Shown: piece after piece, positions 25,294 through 39,200 of the stretch | Position numbering within the stretch: position 1 is the stretch's first letter | Layout: every line of letters starts with the position of its first letter | NCBI RefSeq assembly: GCF_051020955.1 | Contig: NW_027476217.1 | Span: 1 to 64,000, forward strand | Direction of reading: 5' to 3' | DNA: 64,000 nucleotides | From: Megalopta genalis | Taxonomy: Eukaryota; Arthropoda; Insecta; Hymenoptera; Halictidae | Notes under the pieces: generated by a model | What the model was told of the DNA's origin: nothing | The model's database searches: none | What the model saw: only the letters and a program-made list of their open reading frames with translations | Made by a program: the position numbers and the translations under genes

Positions 25294-26600
25294 TAACTTC
25301 AAATCCATGCTTAAAAAATGATTTAGCTTCAAACACTTGGGATATAAGTGATATGGCTTCAAATGCAGACGATCAAACGAGTTAGCTTCAAAATCCATGC
25401 GATAAACTTGATTTAGCTTCAAATCAATGCGATGTAGAAGGTTTACCTTCAAATCCATGCTTAACAAATGATTTAGCTTCAAATACTTGCGATATAAATG
25501 ATATAGCTTCAAATGCAGGCGAAACAAACGTGTTAGCTTCTAATCCATGCGAAACTCATCATTTAGCTTCAAATCAATGCGATGTAGAAGGTTTACCTTC
25601 AAATCCATGCTTAACAAATGATTTAGCTTCAAACACTTGGGATATAAGTGATATAGCTTCAAAGGCAGACGATCAAACGTGTTAGCTTCAAAATTCATGC
25701 GATAAACTTGATTTAGCTTCAAATTAATGCGAAGTAGAAGGATTGGCTTAAAATCCGTGCAACACAAATGATTTAGCTTCAAATACTTGCGATATAAATG
25801 ATATAGCTTCAAATGCAGGCGAAATAAACGTGTTAGCTTCTAATCCATGCGAAACTCATGATTTAGCTTCAAATCAATGCGATGTAGAAGGTTTACCTTC
25901 AAATCCATGCTTAAAAAATGATTTAGCTTCAAACACTTGGGATATAAGTGATATAGCTTCAAATGCAGAAGAAACAAACGAGTTATCTCAAATCCATGCC
26001 ATGCACTTGATTTAGCTGAAAATCAATGCGATGTAGAAGGATGAGCTTCAAATCCATGCAACACAAATGATTTAGCTTCAAATACTTGCGATATAAATGA
26101 TATAGCTTCAAATGCAGGCGAAACAGACGAGTTAGCTTCTAATCCATGCGAAACTCATGATTTAGATTCAAATCAATGCGATGTAGAAGGTTTACCTTTC
26201 AATCCATGCTTAACAAATAATTTAGCTTCAAACACTTGGGATATAAGTGATATAGCTTGAAATGCAGACGATCAAACGAGTTAGCTTCAAAATCCATGCG
26301 ATAAACTTGATTTAGCTTCAAATCAATGCGAAGTAGTAGGCTTAGTTTCAAATCCATGCGAAACAAATGATTTAGGTTCAGATACTTGCGGTATAAATGA
26401 TACAGCTTCAAATGCAGACGAAACAAACGAGTTAGCTTCATATCTATGCGAAACACATGATTTAGCTTCAAATCAATGCGATGTAGAAGGTTTACCTTCA
26501 AATCCATGCTTAACAAATGATTTAGCTTCAAATACTTGCGATATAAATGATATAGCTTCAAATGCAGGCGAAACAAACGAGTTAGCTTCTAATCCATGCG
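25270..26600. repeat. Partial third copy of the 4 kb block
   Basis: This segment matches 10,668-11,998 at 14,602 bp spacing, and 2,720-4,050 in turn. It keeps gaaactcatcattt (25,551) and the ttatctcaaatcc deletion (25,982). It differs in having gatcaaacgtgttagc near 25,673 and gaaataaacg near 25,822. The match stops near 26,600, where this copy has gatttagattc and copy 2 has gatttagcttc. It abuts the right end of the 22.3-25.3 kb duplication. Confidence 0.82.
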
Positions 26601-28886
26601 AAACTCATGATTTAGATTCAAATCAATGCGATGTAGAAGGTTTACCTTTCAATCCATGCTTAACAAATAATTTAGCTTCAAACACTTGGGATATAAGTGA
26701 TATAGCTTGAAATGCAGACGATCAAACGAGTTAGCTTCAAAATCCATGCGATAAACTTGATTTAGCTTCAAATCAATGCGAAGTAGAAGGATTAGCTTCA
26801 AATCCATGCAACACAAATGATTTAGCTTCAAATACTTGCGATATAAATGATATAGCTTCAAATGCTGGCGAAACAAACGAGTTAGCTTCTAATCCATGCG
26901 AAACTCATGATTTAGCTTCAAATCAATGCGATGTAGAAGGTTTACCATCAAATCCATGCTTAACAAATGATTTAGCTTCAAACACTTGGGATATAAGTGA
27001 TATAGCTTCAAATGCAGGAGAAACAAACGAGTTATCTTCAAATCCATGCCATGCACTTGATTTAGCTGAAAATCAATGCGATGTAGAAGGATGAGCTTCA
27101 AATCCATGCAACACAAATGATTTAGCTTCAAATACTTGCGACATAAATGATATAGCTTCAAATGCAGGCGAAACAAACGAGTTAGCTTCTAATCCATGCG
27201 AAACTCATGATTTAGCTTCAAATCAATGCGATGTAGAAGGTTTACCTTCAAATCCATGCTTAACAAATGATTTAGCTTCAAATACTTGCGATATAAATGA
27301 TATAGCTTCAAATGCTGGCGAAACAAACGAGTTAGCTTCTAATCCATGCGAAACTCATGATTTAGCTTCAAATCAATGCGATGTAGAAGGTTTACCTTCA
27401 AATCCATGCTTAACAAATGATTTAGCTTCAAACACTTGGGATGTAAGTGATATGGCTTCAAAAGCAGACGATCAAACGAGTTAGCTTCAAAATCCATGCG
27501 ATAAACTTGATTTAGCTTCAAATCAATGCGATGTAGAAGGTTTACCTTCAAATCCATGTTTAACAAATGATTTAGCTTCAAATACTTGCGATATAAATGA
27601 TATAGCTTCAAATGCAGGCGAAACAAACGTGTTAGCTTCTAATCCATGCGAAACTCATGATTTAGCTTCAAATCAATGCGATGTAGAAGGATTAGCTTCA
27701 AATCCATGCTTAAAAAATGATTTAGCTTCAAACACTTGGGATATAAGTGATATGGCATCAAATGCAGACGATCAAACGAGTTAGCTTCAAAATCCATGCG
27801 ATAAACTTGATTTAGCTTCAAATCAATGCGAAGTAGAAGGATTAGCTTCAAATCCGTGGAACACAAATGATTTAGCTTCAAATACTTGCGATATAAATGA
27901 TATAGCTTCAAATGCAGGCGAAACAAACGTGTTAGCTTCTAATCCATGCGAAACTCATGATTCAGCTTCAAATCAATGCGATGTAGAAGGTTTACCTTCA
28001 AATCCATGCTTAACAAATGATTTCGCTTCAAATACTTGCGATATAAATGATATAACTTCAAATGCAGACGATCAAACGAGTTAGCTTCAAGTCCACGCGA
28101 AACAAGTGATTTAGCTTCAGACACTTGCGATATAAGTGATATAGCTTCAAATGCAGAAGAAACAAACGAGTTATCTTCTAATCCATGCGAAACTCATGAT
28201 TTAGCTTCAAATCAATGCGATGTAGAAGGTTTACCTTCAAATCCATGCTTAACAAATAATTTAGCATCAAACACTTGGGATATAAGTGTTATAGCTTCAA
28301 TGCAGAAGATCAAACGAGTTAGCTTCAAAATGCATGCGATAAACTTGATTTAGCTTCAAATCAATGCGAAGTAGAAGGATTAGCTTCAAATCCATGCAAC
28401 ACAAATGATTTAGCTTCAAATACTTGCGATATAAATGATATAGCTTCAAATGCAGGCGAAACAAACGAGTTAGTTTCTAATCCATGCGAAACTCATGATT
28501 TAGATTCAAATCAATGCGATGTAGAAGGTTCACCTTCAAATCCATGGGCAACAAATGATTTAGCTTCAAACACTTGGGATATAAGTGATATAGCTACAAA
28601 TGCAGACGATCAAACGAGTTAGCTTCAAAATCCATGCGATAAACTTGATTTAGCTTCAAATCAATGCGAAGTAGTAGGCTTAGTTTCAAATCCATGCGAA
28701 ACAAATGATTTAGGTTCAGATACTTGCGGTATAAATGATACAGCTTCAAATGCAGACGAAACAAACGAGTTAGCTTCAAATCCATGCGAAACAAATGATT
28801 TAGCATCAGATGCTTGCGATATAAGTGATATAGCTTCAAAGGCAGGAGATACAAACGAGTTAGCTTATAATCCATGCGAAACTCAT

Positions 28887-28916
28887 GATTTAGCTTCAAA
28901 TCAATGCGATATAAAT
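28887..28916. other. A/C hybrid monomer
   Basis: The monomer starts as A (gcttcaaatcaatgcg) and ends as C (gatataaat), then runs into D. B and the rest of the A/C pair are lost, a net loss of two monomers. It leaves a minus-strand open frame running through 28,594-28,944. Confidence 0.8.
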
Positions 28917-29425
28917 GATATAGCTTCAAATGCAGGCGAAACAAACGAGTTAGCTTCTAATCCATGCGAAACTCATGATTTAGCTTCAAATCAATGCGAT
29001 GTAGAAGGTTTACCTTCAAATCCATGCTTAACAAATAATTTAGCTTCAAACACTTGGGATATAAGTGATATAGTTTCAAATGCAGAAGAAACAAACGAGT
29101 TAGCATATAATCCATGCGAAACTCATGATTTAGCTTCAAATCAATGCGATGTAGAAGGTTTACCTTCAAATCCATGCTTAACAAATAATTTAGCTTCAAA
29201 CACTTGGGATATAAGTGATATAGCTTGGAATGCAGACGATCAAACGAGTTATCTTCAAATCCATGCCATGCACTTGATTTAGCTGAAAATCAATGCGATG
29301 TAGAAGGTTTAGCTTGAAATCCATGCGAAACAAATGATTTAGCATCAGATACTTGCGATTTAAGTGATATAGCTTCAAATGCAGGCGAAACAAACGAGTT
29401 AGCATCTAATCCATGCGAAACTCTT

Positions 29426-29455
29426 GATTTAGCTTCAAATCCATGCTTAACAAAT
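29426..29455. other. A/B hybrid monomer
   Basis: The left half is A-like (gatttagcttcaaat) and the right half B-like (ccatgcttaacaaat), between E and C. One monomer is lost. The preceding E ends gaaactctt instead of gaaactcat, which removes a TGA in one minus-strand frame and opens 29,290-29,472 there. Confidence 0.78.
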
Positions 29456-29964
29456 AATTTTGCTTCAAACACTTGGGATATAAGTGATATAGCTTCAAAT
29501 GCAGACGATCAAACGAGTTAGCTTCAAGTCGACGCGAAACAAGTGACTTAGCTTCAGACACTTGCGATATAAGTGATATAGCTTCAAATGCAGAAGAAAC
29601 AAACGAGTTATCTTCAAATCCATGCCATGCACTTGATTTATCTGAAAATGAATGAGATGTAGAAGGTTTAGCTTCAAATCTATGCGAAACAAATGATTTA
29701 GCATCAGATACTTGCGATATAAGTGATATAGCTTCAAATGCAGGTGAAACAAACGAGTTAGCTTCTAATCCATGCGAAACTCATGATTTATCTTCAAATC
29801 AATGTGATGTAGAAGGTTTACCTTCAAATCCAAGCTTAACAAATAATTTAGCATCAAACACTTGGGATATAAGTGATATAGCTTCAAATGCAGACGATCA
29901 AACGAATTAGCTTCAAAATCCATGCGATAAACTTGATTTAGCTTCAAATCAATGCGAAGTAGAA

Positions 29965-29994
29965 GGATTAGCTTCAAATCAATGCGAAGTAGAA
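29965..29994. other. Single extra monomer (local 30 bp gain)
   Basis: The right half caatgcgaagtagaa occurs twice in a row: A' at 29,935-29,964, then a B/A hybrid at 29,965-29,994 starting ggattagcttc. Of the breaks in pentamer order I found, this is the only gain. Confidence 0.82.
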
Positions 29995-32282
29995 GGATTA
30001 GCTTCAAATCCGTGCAACACAAATGATGTAGCTTCAAATACTTGCGATATAAATCATATAGCTTCAAATGCAGGCGAAACAAACGAGTTAGCTTCTAATC
30101 CATGCGAAACTCATGATTTAGCTTCAAATCAATGCGATGTAGAAGGTTTACCTTCAAATCCATGCTTAACAAATGATTTAGCTTCAAACACTTGGGATAT
30201 AAGTGACATAGCTTCAAATGCAGACGATCAAACGAGTTAGCTTCATAATCCACGCGATAAATTTGATTTAGCTTCAAATCAATGCGAAGTAGAAGGATGA
30301 GCTTCAAATCCATGCAACACAAATGATTTGGCTTCAAATACTAGCGATATAAATGATATAGCTTCAAATGCAGGCAAAACAAACGTGTTAGCTTCTAATC
30401 CATGCGAAACTCATGATTTAGCTTCAAATCAATGCGATGTAGAAGGTTTACCTTCAAATCCATGCTTAACAAATGATTTAGCTTCAAATACTTGGGATAT
30501 AAATGATATAGCTTCAAATGCAGAAGAAACAAACGAGTTATCTTCAAATCCATGCCATGCACTTGATTTAGATTCAAATCAATGCTATGTAGAAGGTTCA
30601 CCTTCAAATCCATGAGCAACAAATGATTTAGTTTCAAACACTTGGGATATAAGTGATATAGCTTGAAATGCAGACGATCAAACGAGTTAGCTTCAAAATC
30701 CATGCGATAAACTTGATTTAGCTTCAAATCAATGCGAAGTAGAAGGATTAGCTTCAAATCCGTGGAACACAAATGATTTAGCTTCAAATACTTGCGATAT
30801 AAATGATATAGCTTCAAATGCAGGCGAAACAAACGAGTTAGCTTCTAATCCATGCGAGACTCATGATTTAGCTTCAAATCAATGCGATGTAGAAGGTTTA
30901 CCTTCAAATCCATGCTTAACAAATAATTTAGCTTCAAACACTTGGGATATAAGTGATATAGCTTGTAATGCAGACGATCAAACGAGTTATCTTCAAAATC
31001 CATGCGATAAACTTGATTTATCTTCAAATCCATGCGAAGTAGAAGGATGAGCTTCAAATCCATGCAACACAAATGATTTAGCTTCAAATACTTGCGATAT
31101 AAATGATATAGCTTCAAATGCAGGCGAAACAAACGAGTTAGCTTCTAATCCATGCGAAACTCATGATTTAGCTTCAAATCAATGCGATGTAGAAGGTTTA
31201 CCTTTAAATCCATGCTTAACAAATAATTTAGCTTCAAACACTTGGGATATAAGTGATATAACTTCAAATGCAGCGGAAACAAACGAGTTATCTTCTAATC
31301 CATGCGAAACTCATGATTTAGCTTCAAATCAATGCGATGTAGAAGGTTTACCTTCAAATCCATGCTAAACAAATAATTTAGCTTCAAACACTTGGGATAT
31401 AAGTGATATAGCTTGAAATGCAGACGATCAAACGAGTTATCTTCAAATCCATGCCATGCACTTGATTTAGCTGAAAATCAATGCGATGTAGAAGGTTTAG
31501 CTTGAAATCCATGCGAAACAAATGATTTAGCTCCAAATACTTGCGATATAAATGATATAGCTTCTAATGCAGGCCTAACAAACGAGTTATCTTCTAATCC
31601 ATGCGAAACTCATGATTTAGCTTCAAATCAATGTGATGTAGAATGTTTACCTTCAAATTCATGCTTAACAAATAATTTAGCTTCAAACACTTGGGATATA
31701 AGTGATATAGCTTCAAATGCGGACGATCAAACGAGTTAGCATCAAGTCCACGCGAAACAAGTGATTTAGCTTCAGACACTTGCGATATAAGTGATATAGC
31801 TTCAAATGCAGAAGAAACAAACGAGTTATCTTCAAATCCATGCCAAGCACTTGATTTAGCTGAAAATCAATGCGATGTAGAAGGTTTAGCTTCAAATCCA
31901 TGCGAAACAAATGATTTAGCATCAGATGCTTGCGATATAAGTGATATAGCTTCAAAGGCAGGAGATACAAACGAGTTAGCTTATAATCCATGCGAAACTC
32001 ATGATTTAGCTTCAAATCAATGCGATGTAGAAGGTTTACCTTCAAATCCATGCTTAACAAATAATTTAGCTTCAAACACTTGCGATATAAGTGATATAGC
32101 TTCAAATGCAGACGATGAATCGAGTTAGCTTCAAAATCCATGCGATAAACTTGATTTAGCTTCAAATCAATGCGAAGTAGAAGGGTGAGCTTCAAATCCA
32201 TGCAACACAAATGATTTAGCTTCAAATACTTGCGATATAAATGATATAGCTTCTAATGTAGGCGAAACAAACGAGTTAGCTT

Positions 32283-33218
32283 CTAATCCATGCGAAACTC
32301 ATGATTTAGCTTCAAATAAATGCGATGTAGAAGGTTTACCTTCAAATCCATGCTTAACAAATAATTTAGCTTCAAACACTTGGGATATAAGTGATATAGC
32401 TTCAAATGCAGACGATCAAACGAGTTAGCCTCAAAATCCATGCGATAAACTTGATTTAGCTTGAAATCAATGCGAAGTAGAAGGATGAGCTTCAAATCCA
32501 TGCAACACAAATGATTTAGCTTCAAATAATTGCGATATAAATGATATAGCTTCAAATGTAGGCGAAACAAACGTGTTAGCTTGTAATCCATGCGAAACTC
32601 ATGATTTAGCTTCAAATCAATGCGATGTAGAATGTTTACCTTCAAATCCATGCTGAACAAATGATTTAGCTTCAAACACTTGGGATATACGTGATATAGC
32701 TTCAAATGCAGGCGAAACAAACGTGTTAGATTGTAATCCATGCGAAACTCATGATTTAGCTTCAAATCAATGCGATGTAGAAGGTTTACCTTCAAATCCA
32801 TGCTTAACAAATGATTTAGCTTCAAACACTTGGGATATACGTGATATAGCTTCAAATGCAGACGATCAAACGAGTTAGCTTCAAAATCCATGCGATAAAC
32901 TTGATTTAGCTTCAAATCAATGCGAAGTAGAAGGATGAGCTTCAAATCCATGTAACACAAATGATTTAGCTTCAAACACTTGGGATATACGTGATATAGC
33001 TTCAAATGCAGGCGAAAGAAACGTGTTAGATTGTAATCCATGCGAAACTCATGATTTAGCTTCAAATCAATGCGATGTAGAAGGTTTACCTTCAAATCCA
33101 TGGTCAACAAATGATTTAGCTTCAAACACTTGGGATATAAGTGATATAGCTTGAAATGCAGACGATCAAACGAGTTAGCTTCAAGTCCACGCGAAACAAG
33201 TGATTTAGCTTCAGACAC
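32283..33218 (-). other. Open frame of 311 codons, probably not a gene
   Basis: This is open because three successive E monomers read ttgtaatcc (32,580, 32,730, 33,030), which removes the TAG. The upstream end begins in another frame (SEAKSLVSRGLEANSF), because the gtccacgcg monomer at 33,178 drops a base. The peptide is otherwise the same repeat. Confidence 0.1.
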
Positions 33219-36200
33219 TTGCGATATAAGTGATATAGCTTCAAATGCAGACGATCAAACGAGTTAGCTTCAAAATCCATGCGATAAACTTGATTTAGCT
33301 TCAAATCAATGCGAAGTAGAAGGATTAGCTTCAAATCCGTGGAACGCAAATGATTTAGCTTCAAATACTAGCGATATAAATGATATAGCTTCAAATGCAG
33401 GCGAAACAAACGTGTTTGCTTCTAATCCATGCGAAACTCATGATTTAGCTTCAAATCAATGCTATGTAGAAGATTTACCTTCAAATCAATGCTTAACAAA
33501 TAATTTAGCTTCAAACACTTGGGATATAAGTGATATAGCTTCAAATGCAGACGATCAAACGAGTTAGCTTCAAAATCCATGCGATAAACTTTATTTAGCT
33601 TCAAATCAATGCGATGTAGAAGGTTTACCTTCAAATCCATGCTTAGCAAATGATTTAGCTTCAAATACTTGCGATATAAATGATATAGCTTCAAATGCAG
33701 GCGAAACAAACGAGTTAGCTTCAAAATCCATGCGATAAACTTGATTTAGCTTCAAATCAATGCGACGTAGAAGGATGAGCTTCAAATCCATGTAACACAA
33801 ATGATTTAGCTTCAAATACTTGCGATATAAATGATATAGCTTCAAATGCAGGCGAAACAAACGAGTTAGCTTCTAATCCATGCGAAACTCATGATTTAGC
33901 TTCAAATCAATGCGATGTAGAAGGTTTACCTTCAAATCCATGCTTAACAAATAATTTAGCTTCAAACAGTTGGGATATAAGTGATATAGCTTCAAATACA
34001 GAAGATCAAACGAGTTAGCCTCAAAATCCATGCGATAAATTTGATTTAGCTTCAAATCAATGCGAAGTAGAAGGGTGAGCTTCAAATCCATGCAACACAA
34101 ATGATTTAGCTTCAAATACTTGCGATATAAATGATATAGCTTCTAATGTAGGCGAAACAAACGAGTTAGCTTCTAATCCATGCGAAACTCATGATTTAGC
34201 TTCAAATAAATGCGATGTAGAAGGTTTACCTTCAAATCCATGCTTAACAAATAATTTAGCTTCAAACACTTGGGATATAAGTGATATAGCTTCAAATGCA
34301 GACGATCAAACGAGTTAGCCTCAAAATCCACGCGATAAATTTGATTTAGCTTCAAATCAATGCGAAGTAGAAGGATGAGCTTCAAATCCATGCAACACAA
34401 ATGATTTAGCTTCAAATACTTGCGATATAAATGATATAGCTTCAAATGCAGGCGAAACAAACGAGTTAGCTTCTAATCCATGCGAAACTCATGATTTAGC
34501 TTCAAATAAATGCGATGTAGAATGTTTACCTTCAAATCCATGCTTAACAAATAATTTAGCTTCAAACAGTTGGGATATAAGTGATATAGCTTCAAATGCA
34601 GAAGATCAAACGAGTTAGCCTCAAAATCCATGCGATAATCTTGATTTAGCTTGAAATCAATGCGAAGTAGAAGGATGAGCTTCAAATCCATGCAACACAA
34701 ATGATTTAGCTTCAAATACTTGCGATATAAATGATATAGCTTCAAATGTAGGCGAAACAAACGTGTTAGCTTGTAATCCATGCGAAACTCATGATTTAGC
34801 TTCAAATCATTGCGATGTAGAAGGTTTACCTTCAAATCCATGCTTAACGAATGATTTAGCTTCAAATACTTGCGATATAAATGATATAGCTTGAAATGCA
34901 GGCGAAACAAACGTGTTAGCTTGTAATCCATGCGAAACTCATGATTTAGCTTCAAATCAATGCGATGTAGAAGGTTTAACTTCAAATCCATGCTGAACAA
35001 ATGATTTTGCTTCAAACACTTGGGATATACGTGATATAGCTTCAAATGTAGGCGAAACAAACGAGTTAGCTTCTAATCCATGCGAAACTCATGATTTAGC
35101 TTCAAATCAATGCGATGTAGAAGGTTTACCTTCAAATCCATGCTTAACAAATGATTTAGCTTCAAACACTTGGGATATAAGTGACATAGCTTCAAATGCA
35201 GACGATCAAACGAGTTAGCTTCATAATCCACGCGATAAACTTGATTTAGCTTGAAATCAATGCGAAGTAGAAGGATGAGCTTCAAATCCATGCAACACAA
35301 ATGATTTAGCTTCAAATAATTGCGATATAAATGATATAGCTTCAAATGTAGGCGAAACAAACGTGTTAGCTTGTAATCCATGCGAAACTCATGATTTAGC
35401 TTCAAATCAATGCGATGTAGAAGGTTTAACTTCAAATCCATGCTGAACAAATGATTTTGCTTCAAACACTTGGGATATACGTGATATAGCTTCAAATGCA
35501 GGCGAAACAAACGTGTTAGATTGTAATCCATGCGAAACTCATGATTTAGCTTCAAATCAATGCGATGTAGAAGGTTTACCTTCAAATCCATGCTTAACAA
35601 ATGATTTAGCTTCAAACACTTGGGATATACGTGATATAGCTTCAAATGCAGACAATCATCGAGTTAGCTTCAAAATCCATGCGATAAACTTGATTTAGCT
35701 TCAAATCAATGCGAAGTAGAAGGATTAGCTTAAAATCCATGCAACACAAATGATTTAGCTTCAAATACTTGCGATATAAATGATATAGCTTCAAATGCAG
35801 GCGAAACAAACGTGTTAGCTTCTAATCCATGCGAAACTCATGATTTAGCTTCAAATCAATGCGATGTAGAAGGTTTACCTTCAAATCCATGCTTAACAAA
35901 TAATTTAGCTTCAAACACTTGGGATATAAGTGATATAGCTTCAAATGCAGACGATCAAACGAGTTAGCCTCAAAATCCATGCGATAAACTTGATTTAGCT
36001 TCAAATCAATGCGAAGTAGAAGGGTGAGCTTCAAATCCATGCAACACAAATGATTTAGCTTCAAACACTTGGGATATACGTGATATAGCTTCAAATGCAG
36101 GCGAAACAAACGTGTTAGATTGTAATCCATGCGAAACTCATGATTTAGCTTCAAATCAATGCGATGTAGAAGGTTTACCTTCAAATCCATGCTTAACAAA

Positions 36201-39200
36201 TGATTTAGCTTCAAACACTTGGGATATACGTGATATAGCTTCAAATGCAGACGATCAAACGAGTTAGCTTCAAAATCCATGCGATAAACTTGATTTAGCT
36301 TCAAATCAATGCCAAGTAGAAGGATGAGCTTCAAATCCATGTTACACAAATGATTTAGCTTCAAATTCTAGCGATATAAATGATATAGCTTCAAATGTAG
36401 GCGAAACAAACGAGTTAGCTTCTAATCCATGCGAAACTCATGATTTAGCTTCAAATCAATGCGATGTAGAAGGTTTACCTTCAAATCCATGCTTAACAAA
36501 TGATTTAGCTTCAAACACTTGGGATATAAGTGACATAGCTTCAAATGCAGACGATCAAACGAGTTAGCTTCATAATCCACGCGATAAATTTGATTTAGCT
36601 TCAAATCAATGCGAAGTAGAAGGATGAGCTTCAAATCCATGCAACACAAATGATTTAGCTTCAAATTCTAGCGATATAAATGATATAGATTCAAATGCAG
36701 GCAAAACAAACGTGTTAGCTTCTAATCCATGCGAAACTCATGATTTAGCTTCAAATCAATGCGATGTAGAAGATTTACCTTCAAATCCATGCTTAACAAA
36801 TGATTTAGCTTCAAATACTTGGGATATAAATGATATAGCTTCAAATGCAGAAGAAACAAACGGGTTATCTTCAAATCCATGCCATGCACTTGATTTAGCT
36901 GAAAATCAATGCGATGTAGAAGGTTTAGCTTGAAATCCACGCGAAACAAATGATTTAGCATCAGATACTTGCGATTTAAGTGATATAGCTTCAAATGCAG
37001 GCGAAACAAACGAGTTAGCATCTAATCCATGCGAAACTCATGATTTAGCTTCAAATCAATGCGATGTAGAAGGTTTACCTTCAAATCCATGCTTAACAAA
37101 TAATTTAGCTTCAAACAGTTGGGATATAAGTGATATAGCTTCAAATGCAGAAGATCAAACGAGTTAGCCTCAAAATCCATGCGATAAATTTGATTTAGCT
37201 TCAAATCAATGCGAAGTATTAGGGTGAGCTTCAAATCCATGCAACACAAATGATTTAGCTTCAAATACTTGCGATATAAATGATATAGCTTCAAATGTAG
37301 GCGAAACAAACGAGTTAGCTTCTAATCCATGCGAAACTCATGATTTAGCTTCAAATAAATGCGATGTAGAATGTTTACCTTCAAATCCATGCTTAACAAA
37401 TAATTTAACTTCAAACAGTTGGGATATAAGTGATATAGCTTCAAATGCAGAAGATCAAACGAGTTAGCCTCAAAATCCATGCGATAAACTTGATTTAGCT
37501 TGAAATCAATGCGAAGTAGAAGGATGAGCTTCAAATCCATGCAACACAAATGATTTAGCTTCAAATACTTGCGATATAAATGATATAGCTTCAAATGTAG
37601 GCGAAACAAACGTGTTAGCTTGTAATCCATGCGAAACTCATGATTTAGCTTCAAATCATTGCGATGTAGAAGGTTTACCTTCAAATCCATGCTTAACAAA
37701 TGATTTAGCTTCAAATACTTGCGATATAAATGATATAGCTTGAAATGCAGGCGAAACAAACGTGTTAGCTTGTAATCCATGCGAAACTCATGATTTAGCT
37801 TCAAATCAATGCGATGTAGAAGGTTTACCTTCAAATCCATGCTTAACAAATGATTTAGCTTCAAACACTTGGGATATACGTGATATAGCTTCAAATGCAG
37901 ACGATCAAACGAGTTAGCTTCAAAATCCATGCGATAAACTTGATTTAGCTTCAAATCAATGCGAAGTAGAAGGATGAGCTTCAAATCCATGCAACACAAA
38001 TGATTTAGCTTCAAATACTTGCGATATAAATGATATAGCTTCTAATGTAGGCGAAACAAATGAGTTAGCTTCTAATCCATGCGAAACTCATGATTTAGCT
38101 TCAAATAAATGCGATGTAGAAGGTTTACCTTCAAATCCATGCTTAACAAATAATTTAGCTTCAAACACTTTGGATATAAGTGATATAGCTTCAAATGCAG
38201 ACGATCAAACGAGTTAGCCTCAAAATCCATGCGATAAATTTGATTTAGCTTCAAATCAATGCGAAGTAGAAGGATGAGCTTCAAATCCATGCAACACAAA
38301 TGATTTAGCTTCAAATACTTGCGATATAAATGATATAGCTTCAAATGTAGGCGAAACAAACGTGTTAGCTTGTAATCCATGCGAAACTCATGATTTAGCT
38401 TCAAATCAATGCGATGTAGATGGTTTAACTTCAAATCCATGCTGAACAAATGATTTAGCTTCAAACACTTGGGATATACGTGATATAGCTTCAAATGCAG
38501 GCGAAACAAACGTGTTAGATTGTAATCCATGCGAAACTCATGATTTAGCTTCAAATCAATGCGATGTAGAAGGTTTACCTTCAAATCCATGCTTAACAAA
38601 TGATTTAGCTTCAAACACTTGGAATATACGTGATATAGCTTCAAATGCAGACGATCAAACGAGTTAGCTTCAAAATCCATGCGATAAACTTGATTTAGCT
38701 TCAAATCAATGCGAAGTAGAAGGATTAGCTTAAAATCCATGCAACACAAATGATTTAGCTTCAAATACTTGCGATATAAATGATATAGCTTCAAATGCAG
38801 GCGAAACAAACGTGTTAGCTTCTAATCCATGCGAAACTCATGATTTAGCTTCAAATCAATGCGATGTAGAAGGTTTACCTTCAAATCCATGCTTAACAAA
38901 TAATTTAGCTTCAAACACTTGGGATATAAGTGATATAGCTTCAAATGCAGACGATCAAACGAGTTAGCCTCAAAATCCATGCGATAAACTTGATTTAGCT
39001 TCAAATCAATGCGAAGTAGAAGGGTGAGCTTCAAATCCATGCAACACAAATGATTTAGCTTCAAACACTTGGGATATACGTGATATAGCTTCAAATGCAG
39101 GCGAAACAAACGTGTTAGATTGTAATCCATGCGAAACTCATGATTTAGCTTCAAATCAATGCGATGTAGAAGGTTTACCTTCAAATCCATGCTTAACAAA

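Larger units (their letters stand above)
1..28078. repeat. Left domain: P1-P4 pentamers with multi-kb duplications
   Basis: The domain is composed only of the four pentamer types and the duplicated blocks listed separately. E monomers read ttctaatcc (rarely ttctattcc or ttcttatcc), and C' monomers read gatataagt. I saw no copy of the ttgtaatcc or atacgtgat variants that mark the right side of the window. The stretches between the named duplications (about 6.9-9.2, 16.2-17.3, 20.3-22.3 and 26.6-28.1 kb) hold the same pentamers in other orders and nothing else. Confidence 0.85.
28079..33202. repeat. Mixed zone with hybrid monomers and diverged pentamers
   Basis: The pentamers here are less uniform than on either side. 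E occurs as ttctaat, ttataat and catataat. A C-class form with gatacttgcgatttaagt appears. A monomer reading ttcaagtccacgcgaaacaagt follows D' without its compensating extra base (near 28,080, 29,516, 31,736 and 33,178), so the register slips by one each time. Three breaks in pentamer order lie within 1.1 kb (28,887; 29,426; 29,965). Boundary zones between homogenised domains commonly look like this; that reading is inference. Confidence 0.75.

Noticed and set aside
29290..29472. Minus-strand frame FEAKSFVSHG as the true coding frame, since its third codon positions are AT-rich like a natural AT-rich gene
   Set aside because: In most monomers this frame is stopped by TGA at the E/A join (gaaactcatgat) and in A (caatgc). 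It is open for about 60 codons here only because of gaaactctt and a hybrid monomer.
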